Below, piece by piece: positions 16,992 to 26,662 of a stretch of 64,000 bases of DNA (its first letter is position 1; the number at the start of each line of letters is the position of its first letter). Source of the stretch: JAEXOD01 sp963667875 (GTDB taxonomy: Bacteria; Bacteroidota; Ignavibacteria; Ignavibacteriales; Melioribacteraceae); contig CAXXGC010000006.1 in NCBI GenBank assembly GCA_963667875.2, positions 310,001-374,000 of the forward strand. Reading direction: 5' to 3'. The position numbers and the translations under genes are program-made. The notes below the pieces were generated by a model that saw only the letters and a list, made by a program, of their open reading frames with translations, was not told the DNA's origin and did no database searches.

Positions 16992-18848
16992 TTATCTAAT
17001 TAAAATCATCTTTTTTGTCTGTACAAAATTGCCTGCTTTTAAAGTATAAAAATAAACGCCGCTGCTTAATTCTTTACCGTTATTTGCTTCTTTTGCGTTA
17101 AATAATACTTGATAAGAACCGCTTGATTTTTCTTCATCCACCAATGTTGCCACCTCTTTACCAAGGATATCGTACACTTTTAATGAAATAAATCCGGCAT
17201 CTGCCACCTGATAATTTATTACAGTACTTGGATTAAAAGGATTAGGATAGTTTTGCGAAAGCGCATAATTATTAATAACGCCTTGCTCCCCCTCTTCAAC
17301 AGAAACTAATGTTGTATCGCCATAAACAACACCATTAATAACACATCCTTTAAAAGTGGTTAATTTTTCACCAAAATCCCAGCTTTCGTATTGCGAAAAT
17401 AATCCAATCCCTTGAACTAATTTTTGCCACCCTAAACTAAGTGATTCATAATTAAATAATTTAATTCTTCTTAAATCATTAAAAAATACTGAATCTTTTT
17501 CAATAACTGAACTAAGTCTATATCCGCCTTCGCACGAATAACTGTCGCCATTAACAGCTGATAAATCATATATTAGATGTTCTGCGGCAGTATAACTGCT
17601 TTTATTAAACACTTTTCCGGTACTTGAATCAATTCGTACATAATTACTATCTGATAATTTATAATACGATAAATTATTGATAGTTAATTTCTCTAATACT
17701 TTTAATTCGTAATTACCACTAAAATAATTTGGGAACAACTGCCCGTTAATATATTCTGCATTATATCCCGAAATATCATAAAACCATCTATTACCAACTT
17801 TTAATGGAAACAAACTTAAAAATCCTCTTACTGACTTTTGATTAACAGCTTGCAAGTTATTATTTGACAGTTTAACTATTGAATTAGCAAATGATATATA
17901 TAAACAATCCATTATAGGTTTTTTATAAATTCCGGTAATAGTCTTTTCAAACTCTTTGATTTGAGTAAAACTTAATCCATCATTAGTACTTTTATAAAGT
18001 TTTCTACCCCCGGATACATAAATTAAACCGGGCACTTTGTCATCAATTGAAACAGAAACGGGAGCATCAAAGGTTTGAATTAGCTGCCACGAATCCGGTT
18101 CTCCCATATTGGAAGAAACATAAAATGTATTACCGTTTAACGCATAAATATGTTTATTGTCACTATTAAAATACATTTTTGTATTCCAATCTCTCCATGT
18201 GTTATTTTCAACTACACCAATATAAGTTTTACCGGTATCAACGGACTTGCATAGTTTCCCGTAATATTCTCCAAAAATCATTCCGGCTTGATATGGGTTA
18301 CCGGCTATAAAATAAAAACTTAGCTGAATGCCAACGGAGCCATGATACATATCCGGCCAAGTTAATCCAGAATCGCTGCTTACAAAAATTTTATTATCAG
18401 CCGCTACATAACAAAATTTCTCATCATTCTTATCAATCCAAAAACCGTCCATCACAAATGCTCCAAATACAGGATATTCCGAATTATAACGAATCAATTT
18501 TGCATCAGGATCATAGCTTGAGCATTGGAGCACGTGAATATGTTTTTTAGGATCCTTGTTAAAAAACCCGAAATCTCTAACAATTTGTCTTTCTTCTCCC
18601 GGGAAAAACAGCTGTCTGCCACCCATAAAAATTACTGAGTCGGTACCGGTAAATGTATTAAAATGGTAATAGTTATACGAAATTACTGAACATTGCCCCC
18701 ATCCAAGACCATCTTCCGTACCATAAATTAGCTGTGTCATGCCATCTGCCGATTCAAAACCGCTTAAATTTGTTATTACAAGACCATCCTGAGCAAATGT
18801 AATACTTGAAATAAATACTAATAAAAATAGATATACACACTTTTTCAT
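16992..18848 (-). CDS. Secreted T9SS cargo with sialidase-like BNR repeats (paralog 1)
   Basis: A signal peptide (MKKCVYLFLLVFISSITFAQ) precedes a mostly beta region with BNR-like motifs (VSSDSGLTWPDMY, KSVDTGKTY, KSTNDGLSFTQI) between about 150 and 320. A second, unidentified domain with a VGNRWFYDISGY block follows at about 345-520. The last ~90 residues are a T9SS sorting domain (NYPNPFNPSTVINYQV, VYDILGKEVATL, SSGVYFYTLKAGNF, KKMILIR). It is clearly paralogous along its whole length to the gene 14 bases upstream, with which it forms a two-gene unit. Function is unknown. Confidence 0.88.
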   Translation of the reverse strand: MKKCVYLFLLVFISSITFAQDGLVITNLSGFESADGMTQLIYGTEDGLGWGQCSVISYNYYHFNTFTGTDSVIFMGGRQLFFPGEERQIVRDFGFFNKDPKKHIHVLQCSSYDPDAKLIRYNSEYPVFGAFVMDGFWIDKNDEKFCYVAADNKIFVSSDSGLTWPDMYHGSVGIQLSFYFIAGNPYQAGMIFGEYYGKLCKSVDTGKTYIGVVENNTWRDWNTKMYFNSDNKHIYALNGNTFYVSSNMGEPDSWQLIQTFDAPVSVSIDDKVPGLIYVSGGRKLYKSTNDGLSFTQIKEFEKTITGIYKKPIMDCLYISFANSIVKLSNNNLQAVNQKSVRGFLSLFPLKVGNRWFYDISGYNAEYINGQLFPNYFSGNYELKVLEKLTINNLSYYKLSDSNYVRIDSSTGKVFNKSSYTAAEHLIYDLSAVNGDSYSCEGGYRLSSVIEKDSVFFNDLRRIKLFNYESLSLGWQKLVQGIGLFSQYESWDFGEKLTTFKGCVINGVVYGDTTLVSVEEGEQGVINNYALSQNYPNPFNPSTVINYQVADAGFISLKVYDILGKEVATLVDEEKSSGSYQVLFNAKEANNGKELSSGVYFYTLKAGNFVQTKKMILIR

Positions 18849-18862
18849 TTAATTTAACTCCT

Positions 18863-20734
18863 CTACCTTATTAAAATCATTTTTTTAGTTTCAGTAAATT
18901 TTCCTGCATTTAATGTATAAAAATAAATTCCGCTGCTTAATTCTTTGCCATTAATAATTGAATTAAAATTAACTTGGTAAACACCGGATTGTTTTTCTTC
19001 ATTTACTAAAGTAACTACTTCTTTGCCAAGTATATCGTACACTTTTAAGGTTACAAATCCGGTATTTGCCAACTGATAATTTATTATTGTATTTGGATTA
19101 AACGGGTTTGGATAGTTTTGAGATAATTGGTATTTGATATTCAAACTATTCTTTTCATCTTTAACAGATACGCGGGTAGTAGTATCGCCATATGCAATAC
19201 CATTTATTATACAACCTTGCAGGATAACATTATTTTCGCCAAAATCCCAAAAGGCATCATGATAAACTAATCCAATCCCTTGAACAAGTTTATCTTTCAT
19301 TCCATGTATATCAGTAAAAGAGAATAAAAATTGATTCCTTTTTTTGCCAAATAAAGTTGTATCACTTGTTGTTAGACTGCAAGTAGAACTGTGAGTAAAA
19401 TAAGTATAACCTACAGGTAAAAACAGGTCGTATAGTAAAGTTTCTTCACTTTTATATTCATATCTTTCGTAAATTTTTCCACTTAATGTATCAATTCTAA
19501 AAAAATGTTTCGATTCATATGGCGGATAATCAACCCCAAGCCTTTTTTCATATACCATCACAAAATACTTTTTACCGTCAATAATTTCAGTTTCATCTAA
19601 TATTTTTGCGTTAAAATATTCCGAATAACTATTATAATAGGTATCGTACCAACCACCATAAGTATAATAAATCCATTTATTCCCCGGTTTTAGCGGAAAC
19701 ATATCTAAAGTATTTTGTATTCCTTTTTGCAAAACCACTTCACTTCCAAAGTCGTTATACTTAATAATTTTGTCTCTTAAAGCTACAAAAACAATATTCT
19801 CACCCGATTTTTTATATATTCCTCTAATTATTTGTTCAAACTCTTTAACAAATACAAATGAAGACCCATAATTATTACTCTTATATAATTTATTGCCATC
19901 AGCTAAATAGATTAATCCCTGAGTAAATTTATCGCCCGAAAAAAGAGGTGTGTTCTCAAAAGTTTTAATATATTGCCATGTATCGCCGCTATTTTTTGAG
20001 GTGTAAAATTTATTTCCCCTAATTCCATACATATAAGTGGTATTAGCATCAAAATATATTTTATCATTATAATCCCAGTATTCCGAAGACACTATGGTTG
20101 TTGTTTTACCTGTATCAATCGATTTAACCATTTGATGTTGATAATTAATACCGAACATCACATTTATTGATACAGGGGAGGCTGTAATGAAGCCAAAATT
20201 AATGTGAATTCCGTTTGTGTTAGTCCAATCCGGCCAAGTATAACCACCATCTGTACTTTTAATAATTGAGTCATCATTTATAGCATAAATATTATTAGTA
20301 TCTCCCCTTTGAGAAAATATATTAACCATACAACTTGATGTCCAAAAGACATTGGGATTATCGTATCTTCTTATAGCTCCATAACCATCCGTAAAACTCC
20401 CCGCAATAGTATATATATATTTTTTAGGATTATTATTTAAAAAGATATAATCGGTAACACTTACTCCATCGGGATGAGGACTTGTAATATGATATTCAAA
20501 ATAATCAGGGAATATTACAGAATCGGAATAAGAATATGTATCAAAATGATAATAGTCATTTCTTTGGCTTACAAATGAAGTACCTAAATTCCTATAATCA
20601 ACTTGATAAATTAACTGAGATTTTAGATCTGATGATTCAAAACCGGATAGTGTAGAAATTAAGCTGTCTGTTTGCGCTAAAAGATTAATTTGCAAGATAA
20701 AATCCAGAGCAATTAAATATAACAACTTTTTCAT
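18863..20734 (-). CDS. Secreted T9SS cargo with sialidase-like BNR repeats (paralog 2)
   Basis: First gene of the tandem pair. It has a signal peptide (MKKLLYLIALDFILQINLLAQ), BNR-like motifs (KSTDGGYTWPDW, KSIDTGKTTTI, KNSGDTWQYI, KSNNYGSSFVFV), a domain with PLKPGNKWIYYTY, and a C-terminal T9SS sorting domain (NYPNPFNPNTIINYQL, VYDILGKEVVTL, SSGIYFYTLNAGKF, KKMILIR). Shared openings such as LSGFES and a common domain order show tandem duplication with the downstream gene. A GGAGG-like ribosome site (minus strand AGGAGGCGGCAAAT) precedes the ATG. Confidence 0.88.
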   Translation of the reverse strand: MKKLLYLIALDFILQINLLAQTDSLISTLSGFESSDLKSQLIYQVDYRNLGTSFVSQRNDYYHFDTYSYSDSVIFPDYFEYHITSPHPDGVSVTDYIFLNNNPKKYIYTIAGSFTDGYGAIRRYDNPNVFWTSSCMVNIFSQRGDTNNIYAINDDSIIKSTDGGYTWPDWTNTNGIHINFGFITASPVSINVMFGINYQHQMVKSIDTGKTTTIVSSEYWDYNDKIYFDANTTYMYGIRGNKFYTSKNSGDTWQYIKTFENTPLFSGDKFTQGLIYLADGNKLYKSNNYGSSFVFVKEFEQIIRGIYKKSGENIVFVALRDKIIKYNDFGSEVVLQKGIQNTLDMFPLKPGNKWIYYTYGGWYDTYYNSYSEYFNAKILDETEIIDGKKYFVMVYEKRLGVDYPPYESKHFFRIDTLSGKIYERYEYKSEETLLYDLFLPVGYTYFTHSSTCSLTTSDTTLFGKKRNQFLFSFTDIHGMKDKLVQGIGLVYHDAFWDFGENNVILQGCIINGIAYGDTTTRVSVKDEKNSLNIKYQLSQNYPNPFNPNTIINYQLANTGFVTLKVYDILGKEVVTLVNEEKQSGVYQVNFNSIINGKELSSGIYFYTLNAGKFTETKKMILIR

Positions 20735-20951
20735 ATTTGCCGCCTCCTAAGTTGGGTATTATATTATTGCTTAATTTAATAACCTTTTAAATAAATAGCA
20801 AATTATGAGCATTAAATTGTGGTAATATTTAAACAAATTTTCAGAAACTTGTTAAAATTTCATTACTTAAGTAGCTTAAAAGCTAATTTTTAAGTAATTT
20901 GTATTTTTATTTTTTATCAATAATTAACTTTCAATTAAACAGGTATTTTTT

Positions 20952-23900
20952 ATGAAAAAAATGACATACCTTTTTTGCTCACCTATTAAAATCACATTAT
21001 TTTTTGTTCTTTTTTTGACACTCGGATTTTCTTCAATTTATGGAGAAACTGTTGTATTAAAAGATGGTTCAAATGGTGTTAATATTAAAGTTCTTTCAAC
21101 AGATGGTAATTCAACTAAAGTTGAATTTAATTTTTACAGTTATAATACCGAAAAAGTATTAATTCAAGGAAAAGAATTTGTATCAATTTCTGCTCCAAAC
21201 GCACATCAGTTATTGGAAGCAGGTAATCCTGATTTACCAATTTTACGTAAAAGTATAATAATTTCGGATGATAAAGCAGTTACTTATAGAATTTTACAAA
21301 GTGACTTTACCACACAAACTTTATTATCCGTAGCACCTTCAAAGGGTAATTTTACACGTAATATTGATCCACGGTCAGTTGGATATACATTTTCCAATAT
21401 TTACAAAACCGATGAATATTATCCTGCTGCAAATTTTTCATTAAGTTCACCTTACGTAATACGCGATTTACGCGGTATTACAATGCAGTTTAATCCTATT
21501 CAATATAATCCTGTACAAAAAACATTAAAAATTTGTACACGGTTAGTTGTGGAAATTTATAATGATAACAGCAGATCAGCTGAAAATCCATTGGTACGTA
21601 ATAGTTCGTTTAAAGGGGTTTCAAAAGAATTTAATGATGTTTATCAAACATTATTTGCCAACTATGGCAGCGAAGGTTTGGAATACAATTTCATTCCTGA
21701 ACCGGGCAGATTATTAATTATTTATAATCAAACTTACGCCGATCAAATCATTCCTTTTTATAACTGGAAAGTAAGTAAAGGTACTCCTACTTTATTAGCA
21801 AAATACCCTACCGAAACCGGAACAGGTGCAGCTGCAATTAAAACGTATATTCAAAATTTATATAATTCAGCTGAAGGTGTAACATACATTATTCTAGTTG
21901 GTGAAGCTTCGGAAATACCATACTTAAGCGGTGTTTACGAAGGTGCCCCATCGGATCCATGTTATGTTAAATTAGCCGGCACAGATGCTTATCCAGATGC
22001 TTTTATTTCACGTATTTCTCCTAAAAGCACTGCAAATTTATCGTACATTTTAGATAAAATTCAACGTTACGAAGCTTCACCATTTACGGGTACAAACGCC
22101 TCTTGGTATTTAAAGGGTGTTGGCATTGGAAGTGATGAAGGTACACCTGCCGATTGGGAACGCTGTAACGAATTAAGAACAATGTTATTAAACAATATGC
22201 ATTTTGTTTCGGTAGATCAAACTTATGATCCCGGTGCTTTAGCTTCAACAGTAACAACAAATGTTAACGAAGGAAGAAGTGTAATAAACTATATTGGACA
22301 CGGTTCAGGAACTTCATGGGTTACAACAAATTTTAGCGTTAGTAATGTTAATGCATTAAACAACGGATACAAAAACCCGTTTATTTTGGATGTTTCCTGC
22401 GTTAACGGTGATTTTACAACTACCGAATGTTTAGATGAAGCATGGCTTCGTGCCGGCGATATGACCACCCCAAAAGGTGCGGTTGCCGCTTATGGTGCTT
22501 CAACAAATGCAAGCTGGGTTCCTCCTTGTGACATGCAAAATCAAGCAGTATTATTATTAACTACCCGTCAAAAAATGACTGTCGGTGGCGTTTGTATTAG
22601 CGGTTTGATGTATGCAATGGATATTAATGGCGGAAGTACAGGTGAAGGGTTAAAAATGATGGAACAATATCATATTTTTGGTGATTGTTCAACATTATTA
22701 ACTTTCGGTTTAAACCCTGATACAATTGCACCAACAGCAATTAATAATTTAGATACAATCGAACCATTATCAGGCGCAATATCGGTTTCTTGGTCAGTTC
22801 CTGTTGATTCATCTATTGGCGGAATAATAAGTTACGATTTACGTTATTCAACATCCCCTATTACAAGTGCAAATTTTGATGCGGCAACTTCATTAATTAT
22901 TTCCGGTGACGGAGATGTAGCAGGTTCAACAAAAACACACGAATTTAAAAATTTGGGATTTAATACAACATACTATTTTGCTATTAAATCGGTAGATATT
23001 TGGGGAAACATCTCAAATATTTCGAACATTATTTCGGGAACAACATTAGCAGCTCCTCAAATTACTTGTTCAGCTGTTAGTTTAAATTATGGTACTACAG
23101 CCGGAAATGTTTTGACTGACTCATTATTAGTAAACAATGTATCTGCAAATGCATCAACTTTAGATTTTTCAGTTGAAATGGCAAACAGCACTTTCCCTGA
23201 AAATACATTACATTTAAATATTGCCCCTTCGGTTACGGTTAGCGATATTAAAGAATCAATGAATAAAGAAAATCCTACCGAAATTAGAGGTATGAGTATT
23301 GAAGCTAACGGCGGTCCTGATGCGTTTGGTTATAAATGGGTTGACAGCGATGATTCAAACGGCCCTGCTTTTGAATGGAATGATATATCAACCACCGGTA
23401 CAGAAGCAACTAACTGGATTGCAACAGGAACCTATAGTGCAAAAGATGAAGGTTATGCTGCTGTAAATTTAGGATTTAACTTTAAATTTTACGGTAATGT
23501 TTATTCAAAAGTATATGCATGTTCAAATGGTTATTTAACTTTTTCTTTACCAACAGCAAGTTCATATACTAATGCAGGAATTCCAACTGCTGCAGAACCA
23601 AACAACTTTATTTCGCCATTCTGGGATGACCTTGACGGCAAAACAACAGGTAAAGTTTTTTACAAACAAGAACCTAATAAATTAACTATTCAATATTATA
23701 ATTGGGAAAAATACGGTTCGTCTTCAACAGGAGTATTAAACTACCAGATAGTATTATTTTCGAGCGGTAAAATAATGGTTTATTACTCTAATTGTACAAC
23801 CACATTAAATTCAGCTACTGTAGGTATAGAAAACCCAACAGGAACTGACGGTTTGCAAATTGCAAAAGATGCAAACTATGTTAAACCAAATTTAGCTGTT

Positions 23901-24665
23901 AAAATAGGTGCTGAACCTGAATGGCTTGCTGTTAATTATCCTTCGGCTTTAGTTTATAATGGCAACTCGGCCAAAGTAAAATTAAATGTTTCAACAACCG
24001 ATCTTGAAGATGGTGTTTATACAATGGATTTGGTTATTAAATCAAACGATCCAAATAATACAAGTCTTACTGTCCCCGTTAAGTTAACAGTTGGAAATAT
24101 TATCCCTGTTGAATTAACTTCGTTTACCGCAGTAACTACAGGAAATAATGTTCAATTAACTTGGTCAACAGCTACTGAAACCAATAACAACGGTTTCGAA
24201 TTACAACGTAAATCAGCAGGTGAAGATTGGACAACAATAACTTTTGTTAAAGGAAACGGTACATCGGCAGAAAGACATAATTACCAGTATTTGGATAATT
24301 TAAGTAATATTAAAGGCAGTAATGTTTCGTACAGATTAAAACAAATTGATTTAGACGGAAGTTATGCTTTTTCTAAAACTGTTGAAACTATTTTAACTCC
24401 AAGCAATTTTAGTTTGGAACAAAATTATCCTAATCCATTTAATCCAAGTACTACCATTAAATTTAGTATTCCTGAAAAATCTAATGTCAGTATTAAAATA
24501 TTTAACTCACTTGGACAAATGATTGAAGAATTGGTTAATAACAGTTACGAACCGGGATATTACACAATTCAATTTAATCCAACAAATTATTCCAGCGGTG
24601 TTTATTATTACCAAATGCAAGCCGGTAGTTTTACACAAATTAAAAAAATGATGATGATAAAATAA
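20952..24665 (+). CDS. Gingipain-type C25 cysteine peptidase with T9SS sorting domain
   Basis: A secreted 1237-residue protease. A signal peptide (about 1-31) is followed by a C25 propeptide-like domain (about 35-245) and the peptidase C25 domain (about 250-590). The catalytic dyad is visible: His450 in NYIGHGSGTSW and Cys483 in LDVSCVNGDF. After it come an Fn3-like domain (about 600-700), a beta-sandwich region with FISPFWDDLDG (about 770-940), a second Ig/Fn3-like part (ELTSFTAVTTGNNVQLTWST) and the T9SS sorting domain (NYPNPFNPSTTIKFSI, SSGVYYYQMQAGSF, KKMMMIK). Gingipain relatives degrade proteins and can mature other T9SS cargo. Its terminator is now separated from it by a group II intron. 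Confidence 0.93.
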   Translation: MKKMTYLFCSPIKITLFFVLFLTLGFSSIYGETVVLKDGSNGVNIKVLSTDGNSTKVEFNFYSYNTEKVLIQGKEFVSISAPNAHQLLEAGNPDLPILRKSIIISDDKAVTYRILQSDFTTQTLLSVAPSKGNFTRNIDPRSVGYTFSNIYKTDEYYPAANFSLSSPYVIRDLRGITMQFNPIQYNPVQKTLKICTRLVVEIYNDNSRSAENPLVRNSSFKGVSKEFNDVYQTLFANYGSEGLEYNFIPEPGRLLIIYNQTYADQIIPFYNWKVSKGTPTLLAKYPTETGTGAAAIKTYIQNLYNSAEGVTYIILVGEASEIPYLSGVYEGAPSDPCYVKLAGTDAYPDAFISRISPKSTANLSYILDKIQRYEASPFTGTNASWYLKGVGIGSDEGTPADWERCNELRTMLLNNMHFVSVDQTYDPGALASTVTTNVNEGRSVINYIGHGSGTSWVTTNFSVSNVNALNNGYKNPFILDVSCVNGDFTTTECLDEAWLRAGDMTTPKGAVAAYGASTNASWVPPCDMQNQAVLLLTTRQKMTVGGVCISGLMYAMDINGGSTGEGLKMMEQYHIFGDCSTLLTFGLNPDTIAPTAINNLDTIEPLSGAISVSWSVPVDSSIGGIISYDLRYSTSPITSANFDAATSLIISGDGDVAGSTKTHEFKNLGFNTTYYFAIKSVDIWGNISNISNIISGTTLAAPQITCSAVSLNYGTTAGNVLTDSLLVNNVSANASTLDFSVEMANSTFPENTLHLNIAPSVTVSDIKESMNKENPTEIRGMSIEANGGPDAFGYKWVDSDDSNGPAFEWNDISTTGTEATNWIATGTYSAKDEGYAAVNLGFNFKFYGNVYSKVYACSNGYLTFSLPTASSYTNAGIPTAAEPNNFISPFWDDLDGKTTGKVFYKQEPNKLTIQYYNWEKYGSSSTGVLNYQIVLFSSGKIMVYYSNCTTTLNSATVGIENPTGTDGLQIAKDANYVKPNLAVKIGAEPEWLAVNYPSALVYNGNSAKVKLNVSTTDLEDGVYTMDLVIKSNDPNNTSLTVPVKLTVGNIIPVELTSFTAVTTGNNVQLTWSTATETNNNGFELQRKSAGEDWTTITFVKGNGTSAERHNYQYLDNLSNIKGSNVSYRLKQIDLDGSYAFSKTVETILTPSNFSLEQNYPNPFNPSTTIKFSIPEKSNVSIKIFNSLGQMIEELVNNSYEPGYYTIQFNPTNYSSGVYYYQMQAGSFTQIKKMMMIK

Positions 24666-24723
24666 TTATGAATTGTGAATTATAAATTATGAATCGAGTA
24701 GGAGGCATGGAATTAGTTTCCAT

Positions 24724-24775
24724 GCCGTCCTCTCACACCACCGTACGTGCCGTTCGGCATACGGCGGTTCGTTAA
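24724..24775 (-). ncRNA. Group II intron domain V/VI catalytic core
   Basis: On the minus strand GAACCGCCGTATGCC, loop, GGCACGTACGGTGGT forms the domain V helix; the following GAGAGGACGGCATGG...CCATGCCTCC forms domain VI. Both appear intact, so the RNA could still be spliceable with protein supplied in trans. Confidence 0.8.
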
Positions 24776-25206
24776 ACATGCCATTTTAGATATAAAGTAC
24801 TCATTTCCTTTAGACCTATGGTATTAAAGTATTCGTTGGTTAACGTTTTGGATAATATACCTGAATGCGCTGTTCGACTGTAACTTTTCCTTGTGTTTGA
24901 ATTTAGGTGAGCTTGCCAGTCCTTCATTCCAAGAATTTGTAGTTGTCTATTTCGATTGCGCACCGTCTTCCAACTTTTCCAAATGCACATCCGTAATCGG
25001 GTTCGGATTTGTTCGTCTAAGGTCTTAAGAAAACCCTTACAGTCTGCTATGGCAAAGTAGTTTATCCATCCTTGTATTTTAGCATTCAATAGTCGGATTC
25101 TTTCTTCAAGCCTTATACTTCGCTTTCTTTGCGTTTGCTCTTTAATCCCTTCCTTGATTTTCTTTTGCGCTTTCTTCCCCAATCGTATTCGATATTTTCC
25201 TCTCAT
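24772..25206 (-). pseudogene. ltrA: Group II intron maturase, 3' half (domain X) after an in-frame TGA
   Basis: Continues the reverse transcriptase reading frame after TGA at 25207-25209. It begins MRGKYRIRLGKKAQKKIKEG and holds the maturase/thumb region (NAKIQGWINYF, RLRMCIWKSWKTVRNR, ILSKTLTNEYF) that binds and helps splice the intron RNA. It has no HNH endonuclease domain. Without readthrough or re-initiation it is cut off from the polymerase half. The ATG directly abuts the stop, so re-initiation is conceivable. Confidence 0.85.
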
Positions 25207-26028
25207 TCAGTAAAATGAGAACCCCAATAAGTTGCTTTTACTTGCAAGATTTATTTGGCTTTTCTCTCGGTTTACTTTTAGTTTGAGTTTCTTCTCAATA
25301 TACATCGTTATGCTTTCCTTGACTCGTTCGGCTGCTTTATTGCTCTTGACATATATACTGCAATCATCGGCATACCTTACAAACTTATGTCCTCTCTTTT
25401 CAAGTTCCTTATCAAGTTCATCTAAGACTATATTGGACAGAATTGGACTTAACGGACTTCCTTGAGGTGTACCTTCGGTTTTCCGGTTTTCTATTCCGTC
25501 TATCATTATACCTTTTGTTAGAAATTTACGTATTAGTTTTAGTAATCGTTTATCTTCTATCATTCGGCTTAATTGTTGCATAAGTCTATCGTGATTTACT
25601 TTGTCAAAGAAACTTTCTAAGTCTAATTCCACTACATAAATATTTTTCTCGTTTACATATATTTCTGCCTGACGAACTGCTTGGTGTGCTGAACGTTTTG
25701 GGCGAAATCCGTAACTATACTCTGAGAAACTATCGTCATAGAGCTGATTTAGTTTTTGGGCTATCGCTTGTTGAATCAATCGGTCAATTACTGTTGGAAT
25801 TCCTAATTTCCGAATCCCTCCATTGGGTTTTGGTATTTCTACTTCTCTTCCTGCACAAGGGTTATATTTACCTGCTATCAATTTTGCTTTAATTTCTGTC
25901 CAATTCTTTTGCATATATGGAAGCAGTTCTTCTACTGTCATTCCATCTATACCACAGGCTCCTTTGTTTGAAGTTACCCGCTTATAAGCTTTGTCCATGT
26001 TTTCTTTGCCAAATATTTCTTCAAGCAT
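25207..26028 (-). pseudogene. ltrA: Group II intron reverse transcriptase, 5' half
   Basis: 273 residues of a group II intron reverse transcriptase: RT0-RT7 including GIDGMTVEELLPYM, GKYNPCAGREVEIPKPNGG, YGFRPKRSAHQAV, LDLESFFDKVNHDRLM, GTPQGSPLSPILSN and the catalytic RYADDCSIYVKS. It stops at TGA (25207-25209) right after LLGFSFY, where intact relatives continue without a break (typically an Arg-containing FYR). A single C-to-T change of CGA would explain this. The polymerase active site is intact, the maturase domain is separated. Confidence 0.88.
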
Positions 26029-26623
26029 TATTTATTTTCCCTTGTAATTTGATACGGCTGGTTGTTCTCTTGGTGTTGCACCGGATAATTCGGCTGCTTC
26101 ATACTTTTACTTTCAGTTGACTTCTTATCCTCTGTATGACAGCTCTTCTTTAAAAAAAAAGACTTTCTGCTTTCTTTACTTCTCCGGTAAATCTTCCTTG
26201 TCTTTCAACCGTTTAACGTTCAGTCCTTCCTCCGTTTTATCAGAGTACTATGACCTCTGCTGACTTCTGTGGTGTCAATTACATATTGCTATGCAGTTTA
26301 TCTCTATATCTGACTTCCGTCACGTGAAGGCGAGACTTTTCCACAGATCTCCCCAGGTAAGTTCAATAACTTTCATCCCATATATTTGCTGCATTTACGT
26401 TCACAAGTTCGGAATAGTGATAGGGCTTTGTTTTGTAATGCAAACTCACCCACTTGTACCCGCCTTATATGCAGTTTCTGTTCGTCAAACCGGGACTTTG
26501 CCTCCGACTTCTTTCAGATTCCACCTCACGGTGGACACCCTTGTCTTCGACTAACGATTGTTACTATCCTTGTCTCGTGGAGGACTTGCACCTCTTAGTT
26601 ATTGGACATGCTGGGCACACATT

Positions 26624-26662
26624 AAAAACCGTGGTTAAATAAAATTAACCGCGGTTTTTTGT
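26624..26662. terminator. Bidirectional terminator hairpin, original terminator of the C25 peptidase gene
   Basis: AAAAACCGTGGTTAA pairs with TTAACCGCGGTTTTT around ATAAAA and is followed by T runs on both strands. The analogous hairpin of the gene ending at 13290 follows the same TTATGAATTGTGAATTATAA tract directly; here the group II intron lies between tract and hairpin. Confidence 0.85.

Larger units (their letters stand above)
24697..26620 (-). mobile_element. Group II intron (minus strand)
   Basis: The 5' end on the minus strand reads GTGTGCCCAGCATG, a classic group II 5' boundary. Further typical intron blocks follow (GGTGTCCACCGTGAGGTGGA, GGAATCTGAAAGAAGTCGG, GCATATAAGGCGGGTA). The 3' end has a domain V-like hairpin (CCGCCGTATGCCGAACGGCA with CGTACGGTGG, about 24739-24775) and a domain VI-like stem with a bulged A (GGCATGGAAACTAATTCCAT) ending CTACTCGAT. 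The intron-encoded protein lacks an HNH endonuclease domain. The 5' exon is a terminator hairpin ending in a T run, the target typical of class C introns; class is inferred. The 3' boundary is uncertain by a few bases. Confidence 0.92.

Noticed and set aside
25207..25209. TGA read as an amino acid (alternative genetic code)
   Set aside because: TGA serves as a normal stop elsewhere in the window (for example the two frameshifted genes), and other long genes do not need TGA readthrough; a point mutation is simpler.
26291..26642. Three overlapping plus-strand ORFs of 62-87 residues
   Set aside because: They lie on the strand opposite the structured 5' part of the group II intron; no ribosome sites and no recognisable protein.
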